A stretch of DNA of 5,462 nt from an uncultured Propioniciclava sp. (GCA_937872005.1 CALMPQ010000337.1:1-5462), one strand, 5' to 3'; shown: positions 1 through 5,321, numbered from the stretch's first letter. The notes: a model not told the origin generated them from the sequence alone. Numbers and translations are program-made.

Positions 1-770
1 TGGCCGGGCGTGAGCAGCGGCGAGCGCGACTCCTCGATGATCTTCTGGTTGCGGCGCTGCACCGTGCAGTCGCGGACGCCGAGGGCCCAGGCCGTCTCGC
101 CGTCGGAGATGAGCTGCACCTCCACGTGGCGGGCGCCGGTGACGAGCTTCTCCAGGAACAGCACGCCGGAGCCGAAGGCGCGGAGGGCCTCGTCGGAGGT
201 GCGCTGGTAGGCGTCGGAGAGGTCGGCTGCGTTGTCGACGCGGCGGATGCCCCGGCCACCACCGCCGGCGGTCGCCTTGAGCATGAGGGGGTAGCCGATG
301 CGCTCGGCTGCTGCGAGGGCTTCGTCGAGGGTGTGCACGCCGCCGTTGCTCCACGGGGCCACGGGGACGCCGGCCTCCTCGGCCAGCAGCTTCGAGCCGA
401 TCTTGTCGCCGAGCTTGCGCATCGCGTCGCCGCTGGGGCCGATGAAGGTGATGCCGAGCTCGGCCATGCGGTCGGCGAAGGCGGCGTCCTCGGCGACGAA
501 GCCCCAGCCGACCCAGACGGCGTCGGCGCGGGCGTCGGTGAGCACCTCGGCGAGCAGGTCGTGGTTGAGGTACGGCCGCTCGGACGCCGGGCCCAGCGCG
601 TACGCCTCGTCAGCCTCGCGGGCGAACATCGCCGAGCGCTCGCCATCGGTGTACAGCGCGATGGTGGTGATCGGTTCCGCCCCCCGCCGCTCCGCGTTCA
701 TCTCGCGGACCGCGTGGATCAGCCGCATGGCGGCCTCACCCCGGTTGACGATGGCGATGCGCTTGAACAC
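1..770 (-). CDS. Biotin-dependent acyl-CoA carboxylase, biotin carboxylase/ATP-grasp N-terminal part (3' end outside window)
   Basis: The 256 visible codons encode the start of a biotin carboxylase, which uses ATP and bicarbonate to carboxylate biotin in acetyl-, propionyl- or pyruvate-carboxylase-type enzymes. The N-domain opens with VNRGEAAMR (residues 8-16) and contains IGPS (110-113) and LGDKIGSK (120-127). The ATP-grasp glycine-rich loop is KATAGGGGRGIR (165-176), followed by HVEVQ (215-219) and RDCTVQRRNQK (233-243). Lys123 and Lys165 align with the ATP-binding lysines of the family. The start is GTG at 770, because the conserved FKRIAIVNRG follows directly and AGGAGG (775-780) lies 4 nt upstream. 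The wording of the N-terminus (long insert before ITTIALYTD, and VWVGWGF) resembles the large actinobacterial proteins that fuse biotin carboxylase, biotin carrier and carboxyltransferase. That fusion is inferred, since the rest is missing. The substrate cannot be told. Confidence 0.93.
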   Translation of the reverse strand, partial: MFKRIAIVNRGEAAMRLIHAVREMNAERRGAEPITTIALYTDGERSAMFAREADEAYALGPASERPYLNHDLLAEVLTDARADAVWVGWGFVAEDAAFADRMAELGITFIGPSGDAMRKLGDKIGSKLLAEEAGVPVAPWSNGGVHTLDEALAAAERIGYPLMLKATAGGGGRGIRRVDNAADLSDAYQRTSDEALRAFGSGVLFLEKLVTGARHVEVQLISDGETAWALGVRDCTVQRRNQKIIEESRSPLLTPG

Positions 771-889
771 GTTTCCTCCTGGCACGACGAACACTCCCCG
801 AAAGGGGATGAGGTCGAATCTCCCACCGAACGGGACGCCCCGCACGCCCGACAGCGTGTTTCTGGCGAAGTTGCCCAAATCAATCGCCC

Positions 890-907
890 CACGCCCAAGG
901 GGGCGTG
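890..907. repeat. 7-bp inverted repeat with 4-nt loop
   Basis: CACGCCC (890-896) is the exact reverse complement of GGGCGTG (901-907), separated by AAGG. It could form a small hairpin in the carboxylase leader transcript or act as a protein-binding dyad. It is followed 8 nt later by the 915-931 palindrome. No T-run follows on either strand, so it does not look like an intrinsic terminator. Confidence 0.5.
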
Positions 908-914
908 ACGAATG

Positions 915-931
915 TTGTGGGGACCCCACAA
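915..931. promoter_or_regulatory. 17-nt palindrome, candidate operator
   Basis: TTGTGGGG (915-922) and CCCCACAA (924-931) are perfect 8-bp inverted repeats around a single central A. The element lies in the divergent region, about 145 nt upstream of the carboxylase start and about 90 nt upstream of the zinc-ribbon gene start. The perfect symmetry and location fit a dimeric repressor or activator site. I do not recognise the regulator. A cruciform or hairpin with a one-base loop is sterically unlikely, which favours a DNA-binding site over an RNA structure. Confidence 0.45.
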
Positions 932-950
932 AACGCGCCCCTTCGCCGAG

Positions 951-1002
951 AGCCCGTGTTCCGTGCGCCGACAGCCCGCGTTCCGTGCGCCGACAGCCCG
1001 TG
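951..1002. repeat. Tandem 22-nt direct repeats upstream of zinc-ribbon gene
   Basis: Positions 951-972 and 973-994 are consecutive 22-nt units that differ at one base (the seventh, T versus C). Each contains GTTCCGTGCGCCGAC. A third, partial unit (AGCCCGTG, 995-1002) follows. The 22-nt period is close to two DNA helical turns, so repeated binding sites would lie on the same face. The array ends about 20 nt before the preferred start codon of the downstream gene. Confidence 0.9.
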
Positions 1003-1008
1003 GTCGGC

Positions 1009-1014
1009 GAGAAT
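1009..1014 (+). promoter_or_regulatory. Possible -10 box for zinc-ribbon/PNPOx pair
   Basis: GAGAAT has the A and final T of the actinobacterial TANNNT -10 consensus and ends 7 nt before the ATG at 1022. That would give a leaderless or nearly leaderless transcript. The first base is not T and no -35 is obvious. The two other candidate promoters in this window have the same layout, which gives modest support. Confidence 0.3.
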
Positions 1015-1021
1015 GACCCTC

Positions 1022-1234
1022 ATGCCACGCGCCCGCTACCTGGTTTCCCATCCCTGCGAGGACTCCTGCGGCACGCTGAAGACCCAGCGCACCGTCGAGG
1101 GTGCCCCGGTCTACCTGTGCCCCGGCTGCGACTCGGAGTGGATCGAGCTCGACGAGCGCACCGAGCCAGCTGAGGAGGCCGAGCCCGCGGCGTCCACCAC
1201 CCCCGCAGCACGACCCACCGACGAGGAGCACTGA
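1022..1234 (+). CDS. Small zinc-ribbon-like protein, function unknown
   Basis: This gene encodes about 70 residues. It has a four-cysteine pattern, HPCEDSC (Cys12, Cys16) and CPGC (Cys33, Cys36), flanked by short beta-like segments. This is consistent with one zinc ribbon or knuckle. The C-terminal third is rich in Glu, Ala, Pro and Thr and is probably disordered. ATG at 1022 is chosen because the repeats and low-information sequence lie upstream and because a -10-like box sits 7 nt before it. ATG at 1013 is also possible, and an ATG at 905 is open but unlikely. The TGA stop shares its A with the ATG of the next gene, so the two are probably translationally coupled. I do not recognise a specific named family, and the role is unknown. 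Confidence 0.75.
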   Translation: MPRARYLVSHPCEDSCGTLKTQRTVEGAPVYLCPGCDSEWIELDERTEPAEEAEPAASTTPAARPTDEEH

Positions 1235-1782
1235 TGGGCACCTTCTACGACACCATCGAGCCGAAGCTGGTCGAGTTCATCGAGCGCCAGCAGATGTTCT
1301 TCGTCGCCACGGCCGCACCGACGGGTCGGGTGAACGTGAGCCCGAAGGGTCTCGACTCGTTCCGGGTGCTGGGGCCGAACCGCGTCGCCTGGCTGAACGG
1401 CACCGGGTCGGGCAACGAGACCGCAGCGCACATCGGGCTCGACCCGCGCATGACGATCATGTTCTGCGCCTTCGAGGGCAAGCCGTGGATCCTGCGGCTG
1501 TATGGCACCGCACGCATGGTGCAGCCGCCCGACGCGGAGTGGACCGAGCTGAGCGGGCTGTTCCCGCCGATGGACGGCGCCCGGCAGGTCTACGTCGTCG
1601 ACGTCACCCAGTGCCAGACCTCATGCGGCTTCGGTGTGCCGCTGTACGACCACGTCGGCCAGCGCGACCTGATGCCGCAGTGGGCCCAGAACAAGGGGCC
1701 CGCAGGCATCGCGAAGTACCAGCGCGACAAGAACACCCACTCGATCGACGGGTTCGACACCGACCTGCGCCAGGCGACCTGA
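1234..1782 (+). CDS. Pyridoxamine 5'-phosphate oxidase-like flavin/F420-fold family protein
   Basis: This gene encodes 182 residues, the usual length for the short putative-PNPOx family with a split-barrel fold that binds FMN or a related flavin. Family-like segments are FFVATA (22-27), GRVNVSPKG (31-39), NETAAHI (61-67), a middle beta-strand region IMFCAFEGKP (75-84), and the C-terminal HSIDGFDTDL (169-178). A CQTSCG pair (127-132) could bind metal or form a disulfide. It is not recognisable as the vitamin B6 enzyme PdxH, and many relatives have no assigned substrate. The start is ATG at 1234, which overlaps the previous stop by one base. AGGAG (1224-1228) lies 5 nt upstream, within the previous gene. 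The next gene is convergent, with only 4 nt between stops. Confidence 0.88.
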   Translation: MGTFYDTIEPKLVEFIERQQMFFVATAAPTGRVNVSPKGLDSFRVLGPNRVAWLNGTGSGNETAAHIGLDPRMTIMFCAFEGKPWILRLYGTARMVQPPDAEWTELSGLFPPMDGARQVYVVDVTQCQTSCGFGVPLYDHVGQRDLMPQWAQNKGPAGIAKYQRDKNTHSIDGFDTDLRQAT

Positions 1783-1786
1783 CCCC

Positions 1787-3037
1787 TCAGTGGTCGTGGT
1801 CGTGCGCCCGCTTCGCGCGGCGCGGCACAGACGCCGCCACCGCGGCCCCGGCGCCACCCACCGTCAACGCGGCGACGCCGGTCGTGAGCGGAACGCTCAG
1901 CACCAGGCCGATGCCCGACCCCAGCGTGCGCACGATCTCCTCGGCGAACGGCTCGGTCGACAGCAGCAGGTCCACGGGCTGGGTGTAGATCGACAACAGC
2001 ACCAGCGTCGACAGGGCGGCACCGGCGTAGGCGAACACGATCGTGTAGATCGTCGAGGCGATGTGGTCGCGACCGATGCGCATGCCGGCGGTGAACAGCT
2101 CCCACCGCGTGAGGTGGGAGCCCGCGGCGCGCAGTTCCCAGACGGCTGAGGCCTGCGTGATCGTCGTGTCGTTCAGGACGCCCAACCCGGCGATCACCAG
2201 CGAACACGTCAGCAGGGCGGTGAACGACAACCCCTCCGACTGGGCGGCCAGGGCGATGGTCTCGTCGGTCGAGAGGCCGCTGAGGCGAGCCGCCCAGACG
2301 CCCAGCGCCCCCAGCCCGGCGGTGGCCAGCAGGCTGACGAGCGTGCCGACGAACGCCGATGTGGTGCGCATCGACACCCCGTGCGCGAGGTAGAGGACGG
2401 CGAACATGATCGCCGAACCTCCGACGAGCGCGACGGCGACGGCGGGGCGTCCGGTCGCGAGGGCCGGCAGCATGAAGCCGAAGAAGACCGCCCCGGCGAC
2501 CACCAGGCCGATCAGGCCCCGGACGCCCTTCCAGCCGGCCACCGCCACCACCACCGCGACGAAGGCCAACGCGAACAGGCCGAGGGGCAGCAACCGGTCC
2601 ACGGTGACGAGCGCGTAGTGGTTGGCGTTCGCGTCGCCCACGTCGGTGATGTGCACCGAGTCACCCGGCACGACGCCGGAGACCGCCGACACGCCGATCA
2701 GTTCGACGGGGACGGAGCGGCCGGCGTCCGGCCCCGAGGTGACCTCGACCGTCGCGACCTGGCAGGCGTGGTGGATCGACCCCGATTGCTCGCTGTCGAA
2801 GGTGTCCGGGCAGGGTTCGAGCGACAGCACCCGTCCGGTCACCACCGGTGCGACCGACTGGACGCCCCCGCCGCCGGTGCCGACCGCCCCCATCTCGGGG
2901 CGCTGTGCGGGCCACAACAGCACGACCCCGACCACCGTGGCGATCGCGACCGCGAGCAGCAATCCGACACTCGCGCGTCGCGCCGCCCGCGAGAGGTCGA
3001 GGTCGGCGGGGGCCCCATGGCTGTGTCCTGCTCCCAT
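1787..3037 (-). CDS. YibE/F family multipass membrane protein
   Basis: This 416-residue protein matches the YibE/F family, whose members are poorly characterised. It has one N-terminal membrane helix (about 24-43) and an extracytoplasmic-type domain (about 50-148). About six or seven further hydrophobic segments follow between 149 and 403. The family signature region is visible: HGVSMRTTSAFVGTL (219-233), GLGVLNDTTITQASAVWEL (284-302) and GRDHIASTIYTIVFAYAGA (322-340). Both ends are His-rich: HSHG (5-8) at the N-terminus and HDHDH at the C-terminus, consistent with metal contact. It is the third gene after the P-type ATPase and the HMA protein, 31 nt downstream of the latter, so it is probably co-transcribed. 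Start ATG at 3037 fits the His-rich N-terminus, but there is no clear Shine-Dalgarno and the start lies inside a strong inverted repeat. The substrate is unknown; a metal-linked role is inferred only from context. Confidence 0.9.
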   Translation of the reverse strand: MGAGHSHGAPADLDLSRAARRASVGLLLAVAIATVVGVVLLWPAQRPEMGAVGTGGGGVQSVAPVVTGRVLSLEPCPDTFDSEQSGSIHHACQVATVEVTSGPDAGRSVPVELIGVSAVSGVVPGDSVHITDVGDANANHYALVTVDRLLPLGLFALAFVAVVVAVAGWKGVRGLIGLVVAGAVFFGFMLPALATGRPAVAVALVGGSAIMFAVLYLAHGVSMRTTSAFVGTLVSLLATAGLGALGVWAARLSGLSTDETIALAAQSEGLSFTALLTCSLVIAGLGVLNDTTITQASAVWELRAAGSHLTRWELFTAGMRIGRDHIASTIYTIVFAYAGAALSTLVLLSIYTQPVDLLLSTEPFAEEIVRTLGSGIGLVLSVPLTTGVAALTVGGAGAAVAASVPRRAKRAHDHDH

Positions 3038-3045
3038 GGGGCCCC
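3009..3045 (-). promoter_or_regulatory. 12-bp inverted repeat enclosing the YibE/F start codon
   Basis: GGGGCCCCATGG (3009-3020) and CCATGGGGCCCC (3034-3045) are perfect 12-bp inverted repeats separated by 13 nt. In the minus-strand mRNA the 5' arm contains the only G-rich sequence upstream of the start together with the AUG itself (3037-3035), and the 3' arm covers codons for HGAP. A stem of 12 pairs, mostly G-C, would hide the initiation site. No U-run follows, so a standard terminator is less likely. It could control translation or act as a DNA dyad. Each arm also contains the self-palindrome GGGGCCCC. Confidence 0.6.
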
Positions 3046-3068
3046 AGTGTGTCAGGCGTTCGGCGTGG

Positions 3069-3305
3069 TCAGAAGGCGGAGGCCTTCGCCGTGTAGCCGG
3101 CCTTGGCGATGGCGGCGATCAGGTCATCGACGCTCTGGCGGGCCGGGTCGTGGTCAACCTCGACGCGGGAGGAGGCGAAGTGGACCTTCACGGCGTCCAC
3201 CCCGTCGAGGCGGCCGAGCTGCTTCTCGATCTTGGACACGCACGAGGGGCAGGCGAAACCCTCGGCGCGCAGGGTGGTGTGGGTGGTGGTGGTGTTGGTG
3301 GTCAT
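3069..3305 (-). CDS. Heavy-metal-associated (HMA) domain protein, CopZ-like metallochaperone
   Basis: This 78-residue protein is one HMA domain preceded by a short Thr-rich tail (residues 2-11). The metal-binding loop is GFACPSC (Cys19, Cys22), matching the GMxCxxC loop except that Phe replaces Met. KIEKQLGRLDGVDAVKVHFASSRVEVDHDP and the closing AGYTA follow the family's beta-alpha-beta pattern. Such proteins bind Cu(I), Zn(II) or similar ions and pass them to P1B ATPases in the cytoplasm. ATG at 3305 overlaps the ATPase stop by 4 nt (ATGA). AAGGAA (3312-3317) lies 6 nt upstream. The ATPase next door has no HMA domain of its own, so this protein is its likely partner. A duplicated palindrome about 70 nt upstream may allow separate expression. 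The metal is not determined. Confidence 0.92.
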   Translation of the reverse strand: MTTNTTTTHTTLRAEGFACPSCVSKIEKQLGRLDGVDAVKVHFASSRVEVDHDPARQSVDDLIAAIAKAGYTAKASAF

Positions 3306-5251
3306 GAGGCGTTCCTTTCCAGGGTGCGGTTGTTGTCCAACCTCGATTCTTCGCCGATCGGCTCGGGGAGTCCTTGACGGACGTCAAGCCCGCGATCCCG
3401 GCGCAGGAGGCGCATCGCGTTGACGATCACGACGAGCACCGACGCCTCGTGGACGAGCATTCCGAGCGCCATCGTGACCCCACCGAACAACACGCCGGCC
3501 AGCAGGGTGCCGACCACGACGAGGGCGACCACGATGTTCTGCCGCATGGTCCGCACGGTGCGACGCGCGAGGCGTACGGCCCGGGGCAACTTGAGCAGGT
3601 CGTCGGCCATCAGGGCGATGTCGGCGGTCTCGATCGCCACGCCGGTGCCGGCGGCGCCCATGGCGACCCCGATGTCGGCAGTGGCCAGGGCGGGGGCGTC
3701 GTTGACGCCGTCGCCGACCATCGCGACCACGTGCCCCTCGGCCTTCAGGCGGGCGACGATGGTCAGCTTGTCCTCGGGCAGCAGGCCGGCATGGACCTCG
3801 TCGACCCCGACCCGGGCGGCCACGGCCTCGGCCACGCGCCGGTTGTCGCCGGTCAGCATGACGACCTTGCTCACGCCGGCGGCGTGCAGGCGGCGCACCA
3901 TCTCGGCGGCGTCGGTCCTGATCCGGTCGGCCACGGCCACCACCCCGAGCACCTGCCCGTCACGGGCCACGACCATCGGCGTGCGTCCGGCGGCCGCCAG
4001 CTCGTCCACGACGGACGCCGCGGGCCCGGCGTCCAGCCCCTCGGCCTCGATCAGGGCGAGGTTGCCGACGGCGACGCGGGAACCATCCAGCAGGGCGATG
4101 ATGCCCTGGCCGGGGACGGGTTCGGTGTGGTCGGGCAGCCCGGCGACGTCCAGACCGCGGGCGCGGGCGGCGTCCACGATCGGGCGGGCCAGGGGGTGCT
4201 CCGAGCCGGCCTCGGCGCGGGCGGCGAGGGCGAGCACGGCGTCCTCGGGGAAGGCCGGGTCGAGCACGACCACGTCGGTGAGCTGGGGGCGTCCCTCGGT
4301 GAGGGTGCCTGTCTTGTCGAGCGCGACGGCCGAGATGCGGGCCGACGTCTCCAGGAACTCCCCGCCCTTGATGAGGATGCCGTCGCGGGCGCCCCGGCCG
4401 ATGCCGGCCACGATCGAGACGGGGATCGAGATCACCAGGGCCCCGGGGCAGCCGATGACGAGCAGGGTGAGGCCGAGGTGGACGTCGCGGGTGACCAGGC
4501 CCACGACGAGCGCGAGCAGCATGATGCCGGGGGTGTACCACTGCGCGAAGCGCTCCATGAAGGTCTGCGTCTTCGCCTTGGCGTCCTGGGCCTCCTCGAC
4601 CCGGTGGATGATGCGGGCCAGCGTCGTGTCGGCGCCCACCCCCACCGCCCGCACCTGCAGGAAGCCCCCGGTGGCGATCGTGCCGGCGAAGACCCGGTCG
4701 CCCTCGGTCTTCTCGGCCGGGATCGACTCGCCCGTGATGGACGCCTCGTTGATCGCCCCGCTGCCGCCGATCACGACGCCGTCGACGGGCACCTTGAAGC
4801 CGTTCTTCACGAGCACGGTCTCGCCGGGCGCGACCGCGGTGGCGGCGACCTCGACCTGCTCGCCGTCCCGCAGGACGACCGCGGTGTCGGGGGCGACCGC
4901 GACGAGTTCGGCCAGCGCCGAGCGGGTCCTGGCCAGCGTCGCCGCCTCGAGGGCGTGGCCGATGGCGAAGAGGAAGGTCACCGCCGCGGCCTCCCAGAAG
5001 TCGCCGACGATGAGGGCACCGACGGCCGCGACCGTGACGAGCAGGTCGATGCTCACGAGCTTGGCGAGCAGGGAGCGGATCGCCTTCGCGGCGATGGGCA
5101 ACCCGGCCACGACGGCGGCGGACAGCATGAGGCCGCTCCCGACGGTCGGGGCTCCGAACAGGTGAGTCGCGGCCAGTGAGGCCACGATGAGGCTTCCCGA
5201 CGTCGCCGGGACGCCCCAGCGGCCGTGGAGCCGGCGTTGGATCGTGTTCAT
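3302..5251 (-). CDS. P1B-type heavy-metal translocating ATPase with CPG transmembrane motif
   Basis: This 649-residue protein exports (or moves) a soft metal ion across the membrane using ATP. It has all the catalytic motifs: actuator TGES (173-176), phosphorylation site DKTGT (Asp312), SEHP (350-353) in the nucleotide domain, TGDN (467-470) and GDGVNDAP (513-520). About eight membrane helices fit, four before the actuator, two around 240-281 and two at about 571-613. There is no N-terminal HMA domain. The metal-site helix reads GCPGALVISIP (267-277), CPG rather than the usual CPC, SPC, TPC or CPH. The last helix has HEAS (601-604), reminiscent of HEGG in cobalt/zinc/iron-type pumps. It also has a roughly 34-residue polar tail. 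ATG at 5251 has no Shine-Dalgarno; a -10-like TAGCGT ends 7 nt upstream, suggesting a leaderless mRNA. It is the first gene of the operon. Confidence 0.95.
   Translation of the reverse strand: MNTIQRRLHGRWGVPATSGSLIVASLAATHLFGAPTVGSGLMLSAAVVAGLPIAAKAIRSLLAKLVSIDLLVTVAAVGALIVGDFWEAAAVTFLFAIGHALEAATLARTRSALAELVAVAPDTAVVLRDGEQVEVAATAVAPGETVLVKNGFKVPVDGVVIGGSGAINEASITGESIPAEKTEGDRVFAGTIATGGFLQVRAVGVGADTTLARIIHRVEEAQDAKAKTQTFMERFAQWYTPGIMLLALVVGLVTRDVHLGLTLLVIGCPGALVISIPVSIVAGIGRGARDGILIKGGEFLETSARISAVALDKTGTLTEGRPQLTDVVVLDPAFPEDAVLALAARAEAGSEHPLARPIVDAARARGLDVAGLPDHTEPVPGQGIIALLDGSRVAVGNLALIEAEGLDAGPAASVVDELAAAGRTPMVVARDGQVLGVVAVADRIRTDAAEMVRRLHAAGVSKVVMLTGDNRRVAEAVAARVGVDEVHAGLLPEDKLTIVARLKAEGHVVAMVGDGVNDAPALATADIGVAMGAAGTGVAIETADIALMADDLLKLPRAVRLARRTVRTMRQNIVVALVVVGTLLAGVLFGGVTMALGMLVHEASVLVVIVNAMRLLRRDRGLDVRQGLPEPIGEESRLDNNRTLERNAS
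3373..3388. promoter_or_regulatory. Candidate operator, internal copy (inside ATPase gene)
   Basis: CTTGACG (3373-3379) and CGTCAAG (3382-3388) form a perfect 7-bp dyad with a GA spacer. It is part of a 20-nt stretch (3371-3390) identical to 5284-5303. It lies in the codons for LDVRQG in the ATPase C-terminal tail, after the last membrane helix. The dyad centre is about 75 nt upstream of the HMA start codon. On the minus strand AAGAAT (3346-3351) lies at the same offset from the dyad as TAGCGT does at the operon promoter. A second, internal regulated promoter for the HMA and YibE/F genes is therefore possible but not shown. Confidence 0.55.
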
Positions 5252-5258
5252 ACCCGTG

Positions 5259-5264
5259 ACGCTA
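5259..5264 (-). promoter_or_regulatory. Possible -10 box of the metal operon
   Basis: TAGCGT on the minus strand fits TANNNT and ends 7 nt before the ATPase ATG, implying a transcript starting at or next to the start codon. This agrees with the lack of a Shine-Dalgarno sequence. No good -35 hexamer is found 17 nt upstream. The centre of the palindrome is about 42 nt upstream of the predicted start of transcription, a position typical of sites for activators that contact RNA polymerase. Confidence 0.4.
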
Positions 5265-5285
5265 CGAAGATCGGCGGCGCCGCTC

Positions 5286-5301
5286 CTTGACGGACGTCAA
5301 G
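5286..5301. promoter_or_regulatory. Candidate operator, promoter copy (ATPase/arfB divergent region)
   Basis: The dyad is CTTGACG (5286-5292), GA, CGTCAAG (5295-5301), in the 76-nt gap between the divergent ATPase and arfB genes. Its centre is about 42 nt from the ATPase start and about 35 nt from the arfB start, so it could influence both promoters. The identical 20-nt copy inside the ATPase gene argues that this is a specific recognition site. The regulator is not in the window and is not identified; metal-sensing dimers are an obvious guess from context. Confidence 0.6.
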
Positions 5302-5315
5302 CCGCGCCCGCACCG

Positions 5316-5321
5316 TAGTCT
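5316..5321 (+). promoter_or_regulatory. Possible -10 box for leaderless arfB
   Basis: TAGTCT fits TANNNT and is followed by six bases and then the GTG start codon, placing the predicted transcription start on the G of GTG. No Shine-Dalgarno sequence precedes this start, as expected for a leaderless transcript. A standard -35 at 17 nt is not evident. The TTGACG half of the palindrome is 23 nt upstream, too far for an ordinary spacer. Confidence 0.45.

Larger units (their letters stand above)
771..1021. other. Divergent intergenic region between carboxylase and zinc-ribbon gene
   Basis: This stretch of about 250 nt has no convincing gene. It contains the carboxylase Shine-Dalgarno (775-780, minus), a short TCCCC/GGGGA stem (795-808) just ahead of it in the carboxylase leader, a 7-bp inverted repeat (890-907), a 17-nt palindrome (915-931) and two tandem 22-nt repeats (951-994). 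An in-frame extension of the zinc-ribbon gene back to 905 is open, but it translates the tandem repeats and has no family-like content. I see no recognisable riboswitch. The carboxylase promoter probably lies here, but no convincing -35/-10 pair stands out on the minus strand. Confidence 0.7.

Noticed and set aside
951..1002. CRISPR array
   Set aside because: The 22-nt units are directly adjacent with no spacers, there are only two full copies, and no cas genes are visible.
905..1021. N-terminal extension of the zinc-ribbon protein to an ATG at 905
   Set aside because: The extension would translate the tandem repeats and has no domain-like content. ATG at 1022 (or 1013) is better placed relative to a -10-like box.
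771..1021. Riboswitch or structured leader RNA for the carboxylase
   Set aside because: Only short hairpins are visible and none matches a riboswitch architecture that I recognise.
126..1173. Plus-strand open frames opposite the carboxylase gene and running into the intergenic region
   Set aside because: The opposite strand gives an unmistakable biotin carboxylase sequence. The plus-strand products have no recognisable domain and biased composition.
3009..3045. Intrinsic transcription terminator after the HMA gene
   Set aside because: The stem is strong but has no U-run, and it includes the start codon and first codons of the next gene in the operon, so a role at initiation is more likely.
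2381..3377. Plus-strand open frames opposite the YibE/F and HMA genes
   Set aside because: The minus strand carries recognised families with proper starts and tight operon spacing. The plus-strand frames are compositional artefacts.
3374..5179. Long plus-strand open frames (601 and 581 codons) opposite the ATPase gene
   Set aside because: They are antisense to a P-type ATPase with every catalytic motif intact. Their translations are low-complexity (rich in Gly, Asp, His or in Ser, Thr, Ala, Arg) as expected from high-GC shadow frames.
5286..5292. TTGACG as an ordinary -35 hexamer for arfB
   Set aside because: The spacer to the TAGTCT box would be 23 nt, too long for a normal promoter; the dyad symmetry and second copy favour an operator.
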